64,000 bases of DNA from G963704535 sp963704535 (GCA_963704535.1 OY969916.1:7254001-7318000); one strand, 5' to 3'. Shown: positions 53,519 to 62,230, counted from the stretch's first letter. Numbers and translations are program-made. The notes: a model not told the origin generated them from the sequence alone.

Positions 53519-54823
53519 ATGAGAAAGCATCACTCACGACTGCAAGGTTTCTACCAGCTCAATCCCTTTGAGCGTCTCCAAGCCGTAAAATCATTCGATG
53601 GCCTGAACGATGAAGATCTGCGCGCACTCCATGGTGGCTCCGGTGCCCTATCGATCGAGCGCGCCGATAAGATGATCGAGAATGTCATCGGCACCTTCAA
53701 CCTGCCCCTGGGCATCGCCACCAACTTCCAGATCAACGGGCGCGACGTGCTCGTCCCCATGGTTGTCGAAGAGCCCTCGATCGTCGCGGGGGCCAGCTAC
53801 GCCGCCAAGCTCGTCCGGGCCGGCGGCGGCTTCACGGCCAGCCATACCTCGCCGGTGATGATCGGCCAAGTGCAGCTTGTACACGTCCCGTCGCCCGCCG
53901 TCGCCCGTTTCTCCATCCAAGAGCGGAAAGATGAGATCCTCGCGCTGGCCAACGCCCAGAGCCGCAGCCTGGTCGGCCTCGGCGGCGGCGCGCAGGATAT
54001 CGAGGTGCGCATCTTCGAGACAAGCCCGATGGGGCCAATGATGATCGTTCACCTGCTGGTCGATTGCTGCGACGCGATGGGCGCCAACGCCGTCAACACC
54101 ATGGCCGAGGCGGTAGCGCCGCTGCTGGAGGAGATCACCGGCGGACGGGCCTACCTGCGCATCCTTTCCAACCTCAGTGACCGGCGCCTGGCCCGCGCTC
54201 GCGCCGTCGTGCCGGCCGCCGCCCTGGCCCGCGATGGCCTGGCCGGCGAGGAGGTCGTCGAGGGCATTCTGTGGGCCTATGCGTTCGCCGCAGTAGACCC
54301 TTACCGCGCCGCTACCCATAACAAGGGCATCATGAACGGGATCGACCCGGTGTTGCTCGCCACCGGCAACGACTGGCGCGCGGTCGCAGCCGGCGCCCAC
54401 GCCTACGCCAGCCGCGACGGCCACTACACCTCGCTCTCTACCTGGGAGCGCGATGAGCAGGGCAACCTGGTCGGGACGCTTGAGTTGCCGCTGGCGGTCG
54501 GGATCGTCGGCGGAGCGACCAGGGTCCACCCGGCGGCCCAGGCGTCGCTGAAGCTGCTGGGTGTGAAGTATGCCGACGAGTTAGCCGAGATCTGCGTCTG
54601 CGCCGGCCTGGCTTCGAACCTGGCGGCGCTGCGCGCCCTTTCTACCGAGGGCATCCAGCGTGGTCATATGGGCCTGCACGCGCGCCAGATCGCCCTGGCC
54701 GCCGGCGCCAGCGGCGCCCTGATCGACGAGATCGCCCGCTTGATGGTCGCCGAGCGCGCGATCAAGCCCGCCCGCGCCGAAGAATTGGTCGCATCCCTTC
54801 GTGAAAAGCAGAGAGGTGAATAA
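53519..54823 (+). CDS. mvaA: Hydroxymethylglutaryl-CoA reductase, class II
   Basis: 434 aa soluble enzyme; reduces HMG-CoA to mevalonate (class II enzymes can also run in reverse). Catalytic residues by motif: Glu84/Glu85 in VVEEPSIVA, Lys269 in THNKGIMNG, Asp285 in GNDWRA, His383 in GHMGLHAR; DAMGAN at 185-190 is the NAD(P)-binding motif. No N-terminal membrane domain, as in class II. Its stop and the next start overlap as TAATG, so it is coupled to the prenyl synthase gene. First gene of the isoprenoid cluster. Confidence 0.95.
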   Translation: MRKHHSRLQGFYQLNPFERLQAVKSFDGLNDEDLRALHGGSGALSIERADKMIENVIGTFNLPLGIATNFQINGRDVLVPMVVEEPSIVAGASYAAKLVRAGGGFTASHTSPVMIGQVQLVHVPSPAVARFSIQERKDEILALANAQSRSLVGLGGGAQDIEVRIFETSPMGPMMIVHLLVDCCDAMGANAVNTMAEAVAPLLEEITGGRAYLRILSNLSDRRLARARAVVPAAALARDGLAGEEVVEGILWAYAFAAVDPYRAATHNKGIMNGIDPVLLATGNDWRAVAAGAHAYASRDGHYTSLSTWERDEQGNLVGTLELPLAVGIVGGATRVHPAAQASLKLLGVKYADELAEICVCAGLASNLAALRALSTEGIQRGHMGLHARQIALAAGASGALIDEIARLMVAERAIKPARAEELVASLREKQRGE

Positions 54824-55872
54824 TGTTGCCTGAAACACGCCGCGCGATCCAGGAAGAGATGCGCGCCACCTTCCCGTCGGTTGAGCGTCGGATGGCCCGC
54901 TTCTACACGATGCAGGAGTACCATCTGGGCTGGCGCGACCTTAGCCTCAACCCGACCGTGTCGGACCCCGGCAAGCTGCTGCGGCCCCAGCTCACCCTGC
55001 TGGCCTGCCAGGCCGCCGGCGGCGATGTTCGCAGTGCTATGCCGCTTGCCGCCGGCATCCAACTGCTGCATGACTTCACCTTGATCCACGACGACATCGA
55101 GGATCAGAGCGAGACGCGCCGCGGCCGGACCACCGTCTGGCGGCAGTGGGGCCTGGCCCAGGGGATCAACGCTGGCGATGGGATGTTTACGATCGCCCAC
55201 CTGGCCGTGCATCGCCTGGCTGATATGGGTGTGCCCGCGCCGGTCGTCCTTGAGATCCTCAAGCGCTTCGACCAGACCATCCTCGCCGTCTGTGAGGGCC
55301 AATTCCTCGACCTGGACTTTGAAGGCAAGTTGGACATCGGCGAGGATGACTACCTGGCGATGATCCGTGGCAAGACTGCCGTGCTGCTCGCCGCTGCGGC
55401 CGAACTGGGCGCGCGGGTCGGCGGCGCCGATCCCATGGCCGTCCAGGCGCTGTGGAACTTCGGCCTGAACCTGGGTATGGCCTTCCAGATCCAGGATGAT
55501 GTGCTTGGGATCTGGGGCAGCGCCGAACTCACCGGCAAAATCGCCGCCGCCAATATCTACCGCCGCAAGGTCAGCCTGCCGATCATCCACGCGCTGGTCC
55601 AAGCCCCGAATCGGGCCAACCTGGTCGCGATCTACCGCCAGAACGAGGTGGCGACATACGACATTTCGTGCGCACTGGAGGTACTCGATATGGCCGGGTC
55701 GCGCGAATACGCCGAGGACATGGCGCGGCAGTATGCCTACGCAGCCATCCAGGCGCTTCAGCAGTTCCCATCCGCCGAGACGCCTGTGAGCATCGCGGCC
55801 CGCGATCAGCTCCGCGCGTTTGTCGATCGGGCGCTTGCCGGCCTCCAGCAGGTGGCCTCGCAGCCGGTCTAG
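54823..55872 (+). CDS. Polyprenyl diphosphate synthase, probably geranylgeranyl diphosphate synthase
   Basis: 349 aa all-helical trans-prenyltransferase that condenses IPP with allylic diphosphates. First Asp-rich motif DDIEDQSETRRG at 90-101, with Arg99/Arg100; second motif DDVLG at 225-229. Phe85, the fifth residue before the first Asp, resembles archaeal GGPP synthases in which this Phe limits the chain to C20 (known family rule). It should supply GGPP to the downstream diterpene cyclase. Start overlaps the reductase stop. Confidence 0.9.
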   Translation: MLPETRRAIQEEMRATFPSVERRMARFYTMQEYHLGWRDLSLNPTVSDPGKLLRPQLTLLACQAAGGDVRSAMPLAAGIQLLHDFTLIHDDIEDQSETRRGRTTVWRQWGLAQGINAGDGMFTIAHLAVHRLADMGVPAPVVLEILKRFDQTILAVCEGQFLDLDFEGKLDIGEDDYLAMIRGKTAVLLAAAAELGARVGGADPMAVQALWNFGLNLGMAFQIQDDVLGIWGSAELTGKIAAANIYRRKVSLPIIHALVQAPNRANLVAIYRQNEVATYDISCALEVLDMAGSREYAEDMARQYAYAAIQALQQFPSAETPVSIAARDQLRAFVDRALAGLQQVASQPV

Positions 55873-55875
55873 AAA

Positions 55876-55925
55876 ATAGAGCGAGGCTTGGAGGGGCCGC
55901 TCTCCTCCAAACCCTGTCCCAGCCA
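55876..55925. repeat. Short palindromic intergenic repeat
   Basis: AGAAAATAGAGCGAGGCTTG then GAGGGGCCGCTCTCCTCC; a 7-bp stem (TTGGAGG/CCTCCAA) is possible. Lies between the prenyl synthase and HMG-CoA synthase genes. Confidence 0.4.
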
Positions 55926-55979
55926 AATCAGTCCTGACAATCCGTTCAACGTTCTTCAATCAAGAAAGGAGTACCGGCC

Positions 55980-57041
55980 ATGTTCGCCGGAACACCCACC
56001 ATGCAGCCCACGCGGCCTGTCGGAATCATCGGATACGGGGTTTACATCCCCCGCTACCGTATTCTGGCGCGCGAGATTGCCCGCCTCTGGACCGACGGCC
56101 AGGGACCCCTGCCGGTCGAGTCCAAGAGCGTGCCCGGCCCCGACGAGGACACCATTACCATGGCGATCGAGGCGGCCCGCAACGCCCTGGCTCGCGGCAT
56201 CATCTCGGCCGAGCAGATCCGCGCGGTGTGGGTCGGCAGCGAGAGTCACCCGTATAGCGTCAAGCCGAGCGGCACGATCGTCGCCGAGGCGCTGGGCACG
56301 TCGCCCTGGATCAGTTCGGGCGACTGGGAGTTCGCCTGCAAAGCCGGCAGCGAGGCGCTCACGGCCGGGATGGGCATGGTGGGCAGCCGGATGGCCGATT
56401 ACATGCTGGCCATTGGCGCCGATACCGCGCAGGCCCGCCCCGGCGACGCGCTGGAGTACACAGCCGCCGCCGGCGCTGCGGCCCTGCTGCTCGGCCCTGC
56501 CGACCAGGCGTTGGCGACGATCGAGGCGGCCCTCTCGCACGTCAACGACACACCCGACTTCTTCCGCCGCGCCGACCGGCCCTACCCGGTCCACGGCAAC
56601 CGCTTCACCGGCGAGCCGGCCTACTTCACGCAGGTCCAGAGCTCGACCCGGCGCATGCTGAGCGACCTCGGCCGCACGCCGCAGGACTACACCTACGCGA
56701 TCTTTCACCAGCCGAACGCCAAATTCCCGCAGGCCGCCGCGAAGCGGCTAGGCTTTAGCGAGGCGCAGCTTGCCCCCGGCCTGCTCTCCCCGAAGATCGG
56801 CAACACCTACTCGGCCGCAGCGCTGCTCGGCTTGTGCGCCACGCTCGATGTGGCCCGGCCCGGCGACACGATCTTCGTCGCGAGCTACGGCAGCGGCGCC
56901 GGCAGCGATGCCTACTCGCTCGTCGTGACCGACGCGATCCTGGAGCGCCGCGCCCGCGCGCCGCTCACGGCTGCGTACATGTCGCGCACCCAGGTGGTGG
57001 ATTACGCCGTGTACGCCAAGTGGCGCGGCGAGCTGGCCTAA
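55980..57041 (+). CDS. Hydroxymethylglutaryl-CoA synthase, archaeal type
   Basis: 353 aa thiolase-fold enzyme joining acetyl-CoA and acetoacetyl-CoA. AAGGAGT precedes ATG 55980. Catalytic residues: Glu88 in GSESHPY, Cys120 in FACKAGSEAL, His243 in IFHQPNAKFP; GSGAGSDAYSL is near the C terminus. All three are intact. GIIGYGVYIPRYRI at the N terminus and the adjacent thiolase and DUF35 genes match the archaeal arrangement, where the three proteins form one complex (known for Methanothermococcus). Confidence 0.93.
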   Translation: MFAGTPTMQPTRPVGIIGYGVYIPRYRILAREIARLWTDGQGPLPVESKSVPGPDEDTITMAIEAARNALARGIISAEQIRAVWVGSESHPYSVKPSGTIVAEALGTSPWISSGDWEFACKAGSEALTAGMGMVGSRMADYMLAIGADTAQARPGDALEYTAAAGAAALLLGPADQALATIEAALSHVNDTPDFFRRADRPYPVHGNRFTGEPAYFTQVQSSTRRMLSDLGRTPQDYTYAIFHQPNAKFPQAAAKRLGFSEAQLAPGLLSPKIGNTYSAAALLGLCATLDVARPGDTIFVASYGSGAGSDAYSLVVTDAILERRARAPLTAAYMSRTQVVDYAVYAKWRGELA

Positions 57042-57100
57042 AGAGCGGGAGGGGCGTGGGGAGGGCCTCCGGCCCTCCCCACAAAACCCACCCCATTAAA
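57036..57100. repeat. Intergenic hairpin repeat
   Basis: Stem GTGGGGAGGGCC (57056-57067) and its complement (57071-57082) with a 3-nt loop, flanked by AGCGGGAGGGGC and ACAAAACCCACCCC. Same family as at 25.25 and 36.25 kb. It could act as an mRNA-stabilising or attenuating hairpin between HMG-CoA synthase and thiolase genes. Confidence 0.7.
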
Positions 57101-57116
57101 ATTCCTGAAAGGAACT

Positions 57117-58277
57117 ATGATGAATAATGTCTACATAATCGGTTCGGGCGCCACGCCTGTCGCCGAACACTTCGATAAAACCCTAACGGCCCTGGCGCTA
57201 CAGGCTCTGCGCGGCGCGCTTGGTTCCATCGCGCCGGCCCGCATCGGCGCGCTGTATGTCGGCAATGCCCTCGGTGGTCCGGCGGCGGGGCAGACGCAGC
57301 TCGGCGCGGCGATCGCCGGCGCGGCGGGGATGCACGGCGCCGAGGCGCTGGTGGTCGAGGCGGCGGGCGCCAGCGGCGGCGCGGCCCTGCGGCAGGGCTA
57401 CATGGCCATCGCCGGCGGCGCCTATGATCTGGTGTTGGTGCTGGGGATCGAGAAAGTAACCGACAAGCTCGATGGCGCCATCGAGGCCGCGATCGCGCTG
57501 GCGACCGACGGCGATTTCGAGGCCGCCCAGGGCGTGACCCTGACCGGGCAGTGGGCCATGCTGATGCGTCGCTACCTGCACCAGCACGGCTATGACGCGG
57601 ATGCCTTCGCGCCGTTCCCGGTCAATGCCCATGCCAACGGTGCGGCCAACAAAAGTGCGCTGTACCGCTTCCCAATCAGTGCCGATAAATACCGCAAGGC
57701 CGCGATGATCGCCTCGCCGCTGAACATGCTCGACTGCTCCTCCCCGGTCGATGGCGCCGCAGCGTTGCTGCTGGCCTCCGAGCGGGTAGCCCGTGAGCTG
57801 AGCGGCCCGGTGGTGCGGATCGCCGGCAGCGCCCTGGCGATCGACACTCTGGCGCTCCACGCGCGCCGCGACCCGCTGCACCTCGGGGCGGCCCAGCGCA
57901 GCGCGGCGGCGGCCCTGAACATGGCCCGCCTGACGACGGCCGACATGAATGTGCTGGAGTTGACCGACCCCCACGGCATCGCTGCGGCGCTGGCGCTAGA
58001 GGCGTGCGGCTTCGTGCCGGCGGGCGAGGCCCCGCGCTACGCCGCCGATGGCGGCATCGCTCCCGGCGGCGCCACACCCCTAGCGACGGCCGGCGGCTAC
58101 AAGGCCCGCGGCGATGTCGGCGGCGCTAGCGGCGTCTACCAGGCGGTTGAGCTACTCAGGCAGCTTCATGGCACTGCCGGAACTGCCCAGGTGCCGAGCG
58201 CCCGCGTCGGCTTCGCCCAGTGCCTCGGCGGCGTCGGCGCCACGGCGGTCACCCACGTGCTCGTGCGCAAATCGTAA
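57117..58277 (+). CDS. Thiolase-family protein, archaeal acetoacetyl-CoA thiolase type, nucleophile lost
   Basis: 386 aa. AAAGGA precedes ATGATG 57117. The fold is that of the archaeal/SCP2-like thiolase that makes acetoacetyl-CoA for HMG-CoA synthase: LVVEAAGASGGAALRQGYMA, LVLGIEKVTDK, SPLNMLDCSSPVDGAAALLL. The nucleophilic Cys expected in EAACASGG is Gly84 (codon GGC at 57366-57368). The usual GHPxGATG block reads RGDVGGASG (Asp333), so the His is gone too. It is unlikely to be a normal thiolase; it may be a structural partner of the synthase. Confidence 0.85.
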   Translation: MMNNVYIIGSGATPVAEHFDKTLTALALQALRGALGSIAPARIGALYVGNALGGPAAGQTQLGAAIAGAAGMHGAEALVVEAAGASGGAALRQGYMAIAGGAYDLVLVLGIEKVTDKLDGAIEAAIALATDGDFEAAQGVTLTGQWAMLMRRYLHQHGYDADAFAPFPVNAHANGAANKSALYRFPISADKYRKAAMIASPLNMLDCSSPVDGAAALLLASERVARELSGPVVRIAGSALAIDTLALHARRDPLHLGAAQRSAAAALNMARLTTADMNVLELTDPHGIAAALALEACGFVPAGEAPRYAADGGIAPGGATPLATAGGYKARGDVGGASGVYQAVELLRQLHGTAGTAQVPSARVGFAQCLGGVGATAVTHVLVRKS

Positions 58278-58282
58278 CTCCT

Positions 58283-58345
58283 ATCACGCAGCACGCATCA
58301 CGCATCACGTTTCACGTATCCTGCAAATCGTAAATCACACATAGA
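58283..58345. repeat. Heptamer array GCATCAC
   Basis: ACGCATC/GCATCAC units at 58288-58312 grading into GTTTCAC. Lies between the thiolase-like and DUF35 genes. Confidence 0.6.
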
Positions 58346-58354
58346 GGTAGCACC

Positions 58355-58750
58355 ATGGAAGTAGCAAAACACTGGCGACTAAAGGGCGCGCGCTACCGGA
58401 TGGAAGGGCAGCGCAACACCACCACCGGCGAGATCCGTTTCCCGGCCCAGCCGTGTATCTCCGCCGAAGAAACGACCGCCTGGCAGCCCTACGTCCTGAG
58501 CGGGCGCGGCGAGGTCTGGAGCTTCACCGTGCTGCGGCAGGTGCCCGATGGCTTTGAGCATGCGGCGCCCTACCCGGTCGCGCTGGTTCGCCTCGACGAA
58601 GGACTGCTGATCACCGCCCAGCTCACCGACTGCGTCGAGGCCGACCTGACTATCGGCATGCCGGTTGAGATGGTCACACGCCGGCTGATGGACACCGGGC
58701 CGGATGGCATGCTGATCTACGGCTATAAGTTTCGCCCGGTCTTGCAATGA
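58355..58750 (+). CDS. DUF35-type OB-fold protein with degraded zinc ribbon
   Basis: 131 aa. The N-terminal helix HWRLKGARYRMEG is followed by the zinc-ribbon region, in which only one Cys remains (FPAQPC at about 31-36); other family members have two CxxC pairs. The OB-fold follows: GEVWSFTVLRQVPDGFEHAA, then PYPVALVRLDEGLLITAQLT, and GMPVEMVTRRL. In archaea such proteins bridge thiolase and HMG-CoA synthase and bind CoA. Its position directly after those two genes supports the same role here. Confidence 0.82.
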   Translation: MEVAKHWRLKGARYRMEGQRNTTTGEIRFPAQPCISAEETTAWQPYVLSGRGEVWSFTVLRQVPDGFEHAAPYPVALVRLDEGLLITAQLTDCVEADLTIGMPVEMVTRRLMDTGPDGMLIYGYKFRPVLQ

Positions 58751-58867
58751 CGGGCAAGCGCCGGGAACCGAGCACGAAAAACTGGTCGCTGTTTCGTACC
58801 CGCGCCTAGTATCACAACTTGTTGTTTTTCGGTATAAATACAAAGCGAAACCGAAGAGGAGCTCACC

Positions 58868-59905
58868 ATGACCGTGATCACCGACATCGCTAGCCGCAAG
58901 CTCGATCATGTGCGGATCGTCCTGGCCGAGGATGTGGCGGCAAAAGGGATTCACACCGGCTTCGCTGCTTACCGCCTCCCGCACGAGGCGCTGCCAGAGC
59001 TTGACATGTCCCGGATCGACATGTCGATCTCATTCCTGGGCAAGCCGCTGCGGGCGCCACTGTTGATTAGCTCGATGACCGGCGGCGCGAACGATGTCGC
59101 CGGAATCAACATGGCACTGGCCGAGGCTGCCGAATTTCTGGGGCTGGCGATGGGTGTCGGTTCCCAGCGTGCTGCGCTCGGCGACGATCGGTTGCGGTTC
59201 ACCTACCAGGTGCGCCGTGCCGCCCCCACCATTCCCCTGCTGGCTAACTTGGGCGCCGTCCAGCTCAACTACGGTTGCGGCGTGGACGAGTGCCGGCGCG
59301 CGGTCGAGATGATCGAGGCCGACGCGCTGATCCTGCACCTCAACCCATTGCAGGAAGCGGTGCAGCCCGAAGGCGATACCAACTTCAGTGGGCTGCTCCA
59401 GCGGATCGAGCAGGTCTGCCGCTACGTCAACGTTCCAGTGATTGTCAAAGAGGTCGGCAACGGCATCGGCCCCGCGACGGCGCGCCGGCTCATTGCGGCC
59501 GGGGTCTGGGGGATCGACGTGGCCGGGGCCGGCGGCACCAGCTGGAGCGAGGTTGAGCGCTTTCGCCAGACCAACCCCCGCGGCGTGCGCGTAGCGGGCG
59601 CGTTCGCCGACTGGGGCATTCCCACCACCGAGGCCATCCGCCAGGTGCGCGCGGTCCTGCCCAACATCCCTCTGATCGGGAGCGGCGGCGTACGCAGTGG
59701 AGTCGATGTCGCCAAGGCGATCGCGCTTGGTGCCGACCTGGTCGGTACCGCCAAGCCGGCGCTGGCCCCGGCCCTCGCCGAGCATAGCGACACGGCGGTT
59801 GTCGAGCGGCTCCAGGCCATGCTGGACGAGCTGCGTGTGGCGATGTTCTGCACAGGCTGCGGGAGCATCCCCGCGCTGCGCGATCTCCCGCTGATCCGGG
59901 TTTGA
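58868..59905 (+). CDS. fni: Type 2 isopentenyl-diphosphate delta-isomerase
   Basis: 345 aa FMN-dependent TIM-barrel enzyme interconverting IPP and DMAPP. Motifs: RKLDHVRI at the N terminus, LISSMTGGA, MGVGSQRAAL, LHLNPLQEAVQPEGD, VIVKEVGNGIG, GAGGTSWSEVE and GSGGVRSGVDVAKAIALGAD for FMN and substrate binding. GAAGAGG precedes ATG 58868 (reads AAGAGGAGCTCACCATG). It is needed to provide the DMAPP starter for the prenyl synthase. Confidence 0.95.
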   Translation: MTVITDIASRKLDHVRIVLAEDVAAKGIHTGFAAYRLPHEALPELDMSRIDMSISFLGKPLRAPLLISSMTGGANDVAGINMALAEAAEFLGLAMGVGSQRAALGDDRLRFTYQVRRAAPTIPLLANLGAVQLNYGCGVDECRRAVEMIEADALILHLNPLQEAVQPEGDTNFSGLLQRIEQVCRYVNVPVIVKEVGNGIGPATARRLIAAGVWGIDVAGAGGTSWSEVERFRQTNPRGVRVAGAFADWGIPTTEAIRQVRAVLPNIPLIGSGGVRSGVDVAKAIALGADLVGTAKPALAPALAEHSDTAVVERLQAMLDELRVAMFCTGCGSIPALRDLPLIRV

Positions 59906-60037
59906 TATCGTTTTGGAAGAAGCAATGTGCGCAAATCTTTGCCTAGCCCTGATCGCAAAGCCGGATGAATGCACACTGCCTAACCAAATTGATATATTGT
60001 GGTTTAACCAAACAACAAAACTAAAGGAGCAACGGTC

Positions 60038-60406
60038 ATGACAACGGAAACCCGAACCATCCAACAGTACTACGTGCCGGCCCTGGTACTCACCCCTGAG
60101 TCCACCAACTTCGAGCTGCCCAAAGCCGCGTGGGTCATGCCGGACGGCGACGGCTGGACCTCCTGCGCCGAGTCCTTTCTGCCGGCCGCGATCGCCTTCG
60201 ATGATGTGTGGGCCGTGCCGGACGGCGATGGCTGGGCGCCCTATGCCGAGGCGGACGAGCCGATGACACTCTTGGTTGATACTGCACAGGAAGCTCAAGC
60301 CGTAAAGACAATGGCTGTTGGGGATGTCTCCTACCGCTCGTTCATCGCTGCGGACTTTGTGCAAACGGTCGTGCTTATCGACGACGAGAGCGGCTGGTAC
60401 GAATAA
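60038..60406 (+). CDS. Acidic protein of unknown function with a duplicated WxxPDGDGW motif
   Basis: 122 aa from ATG 60038 after AAAGGAG. Two copies of a short motif stand out: W-V-M-P-D-G-D-G-W at 32-40 and W-A-V-P-D-G-D-G-W at 58-66, each followed by a Cys/Tyr-Ala-Glu turn (SCAE, PYAE). The protein is acidic, with no signal peptide or membrane helix. DGDG loops recall Ca2+-binding loops. It sits between the isomerase and the diterpene cyclase, so it belongs to the cluster by position. Not recognised; a carrier, chaperone or precursor role cannot be told apart. Confidence 0.65.
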   Translation: MTTETRTIQQYYVPALVLTPESTNFELPKAAWVMPDGDGWTSCAESFLPAAIAFDDVWAVPDGDGWAPYAEADEPMTLLVDTAQEAQAVKTMAVGDVSYRSFIAADFVQTVVLIDDESGWYE

Positions 60407-60652
60407 TTTTTTTCGTGGCGCTGACCCATATCTCTCGACGTTTTTCTACGGTATCATGCTTGTCTAGTTATTCTGGACTTAACTCTGTATTAACAATAAC
60501 GACGTGTCCACCTTGATGCGCCGTTCAGGAAAGGAGAAGCAAGCCCCACCAAATCAGGTTCGGATGCAGTTTTCTACTTATCTACTCGGTTGATCGATCT
60601 CTTGAGACGACCATGATCGCCGTCTCCGTATTCTTGCCAAGGAGCAAGCACC
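60407..60652. other. Intergenic leader of the diterpene cyclase
   Basis: AT-richer, non-coding. It ends in TTGCCAAGGAGCAAGCACC before ATG 60653, a strong ribosome-binding site. Part of this leader is shared with 53174-53198. No clear promoter pair or riboswitch could be picked out. Confidence 0.4.
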
Positions 60653-62230
60653 ATGCAAAACTACGTTGTCGAAATGCTACTCACCGATCTGCGCCCCCTG
60701 ATCCGCAACCTCGGAAAGGATGATGGGCTGATCGGCCCCTCGGTCTATGACACCGCCCAGGTAGTCCGCCTAGCCCCCCCGCCCTCCGGCGTCTGGCAAG
60801 CCCTCAATTGGCTCATTGACCAACAACAGCCCGATGGTGGCTGGGGCGACCCGACGATCCCACGTGCGCGCGACGTCCCAACTCTTGCTGCGCTGCTGGC
60901 GCTGCACACCTACGCGACCCGCGCCCACGATCGCAAAATTGTTCAGGCCGGACTTGCCTTCTTGCGGCGCCATGTGAGCGTCTGGTCAGGCCCGCTGCCT
61001 GACGACCTCCCCGTGGGTATCGAGATCCTCCTGCCCCGGCTGCTCGATGAGGCGAACGAGGCTGGGCTGAACGTGCCGAGAGCGCCCTATGCTGCCCTGA
61101 TCGAATTGGGGCAGCGGCGCCAGCGCATGCTCGCTAATAGCCCGGTGCGCCCCGGAACGCCGCCAGCGCATGTGTGGGAGGCATGGGGCACCGAACCTGA
61201 TCCTCGCTGGATCGATGGCTCAGGTGGCGTGGGGCATAGCCCGGCGGCGACGGCAGCATGGCTTCGTGCGGCAAGTGGCGAGGCCGACCTGACCGAGGAG
61301 CGGGCGGCAGCCCACGAGTATTTGCAGGGTGCCTCGGCGGCGACCGGCCTGGACATCCCAGGCGTGGTCCCGACAGTTTGGCCGATCACGCGCTTCGAGC
61401 AGTCCTTCGCCCTCTACGCGCTGCTGGTGGGCGGGCTCCTGGATCAGCCGCAGATCCAAGAGGTTCTGCGTCCCCAGCTTGACGATCTGGCCAGCGCGCT
61501 GACCTCCTCCGGCATTGGGATGAGCGATTTCTTTCTTGCCGACGGCGATGACACTGCGGCGGCAATCGCGGTCCTGTACGCGGCTGGCAACCCGGTTGAT
61601 CTGTCGATCCTTGATAAGTTCGCCCACAACCAGCACTTCTGTGCCTACGCCGGCGAGTTACAGCCCTCGCTTTCGGTCACGGCCCATGCGGTTCACGCGT
61701 TCCGCAGCGCCGGGCGCAACTGCGAGGCGGCCCAGCAGTATATGATTGAGCGCCAGCTCGCCGATGGCCGCTGGACCAGCGACAAGTGGAACGGCTCCTG
61801 GCTTTATACCACCAGCCAGGTCCTGATCGCCCTGGCGGACACGTCTCACACGGATGTCTTGGAGCGGGCGGTCGAAACGATGATTGCCCATCAGGATGAT
61901 GAAGGTGGCTGGGGTGATAGCCACGGCCCGACCTCTGAAGAGACGGCCTACGGCACTCTGGCGCTGCGGACCCTGGTGCGCTATGGGCTGGATACGCCGG
62001 CTGTGAACGAGGCCTTGGAGCGGGCGGAGCAGTGGCTGCTGCGCAACTACCGTCCGTTTGATCACCGCTATTACCCCTGCTGGCTGGGCAAAGAGAGCTA
62101 CATGCCCCAGCGGATTGTTCGCTCGTTCCAGCTTGCGGCAACGTTCCCCTCAGAAGAGCTTGCCATTCCGTTGCAGATGGCCCAGTCGGTCGGCGGCGCG
62201 CAGATGGAGCTGGAGATGCGGCGGGTTTAA
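60653..62230 (+). CDS. Class II diterpene cyclase
   Basis: 525 aa. DGDD at 297-300 (in LADGDDTAAAIAVLY) is the DxDD acid that protonates GGPP to start bicyclisation. QW-like repeats typical of the squalene-hopene/terpene cyclase fold: QQPDGGWGD near 57, QLADGRWTSDKWNGSWLYTT in the middle of the C-terminal half, and HQDDEGGWGD near 414. Length matches bacterial type B enzymes such as Rv3377c and the Herpetosiphon kolavenyl diphosphate synthase. The product should be a bicyclic diterpenyl diphosphate (labdane, halimane or clerodane); which one is not predictable here. Confidence 0.9.
   Translation: MQNYVVEMLLTDLRPLIRNLGKDDGLIGPSVYDTAQVVRLAPPPSGVWQALNWLIDQQQPDGGWGDPTIPRARDVPTLAALLALHTYATRAHDRKIVQAGLAFLRRHVSVWSGPLPDDLPVGIEILLPRLLDEANEAGLNVPRAPYAALIELGQRRQRMLANSPVRPGTPPAHVWEAWGTEPDPRWIDGSGGVGHSPAATAAWLRAASGEADLTEERAAAHEYLQGASAATGLDIPGVVPTVWPITRFEQSFALYALLVGGLLDQPQIQEVLRPQLDDLASALTSSGIGMSDFFLADGDDTAAAIAVLYAAGNPVDLSILDKFAHNQHFCAYAGELQPSLSVTAHAVHAFRSAGRNCEAAQQYMIERQLADGRWTSDKWNGSWLYTTSQVLIALADTSHTDVLERAVETMIAHQDDEGGWGDSHGPTSEETAYGTLALRTLVRYGLDTPAVNEALERAEQWLLRNYRPFDHRYYPCWLGKESYMPQRIVRSFQLAATFPSEELAIPLQMAQSVGGAQMELEMRRV

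Noticed and set aside
54823..55872. Second Asp-rich motif DDVLG rather than DDxxD taken as a catalytic defect
   Set aside because: DDxLG is common in archaeal-type GGPP synthases, so it is not evidence for inactivity.
54664..55959. 431-codon minus frame opposite the prenyl synthase
   Set aside because: The prenyl synthase has both Asp-rich motifs; the antisense frame is a mirror of its codon bias.
59030..60364. 444-codon minus frame opposite the isomerase and the acidic protein
   Set aside because: Antisense of a well supported type 2 isomerase. It slightly weakens the case for the acidic protein, but that gene has its own ribosome-binding site and internal repeat.
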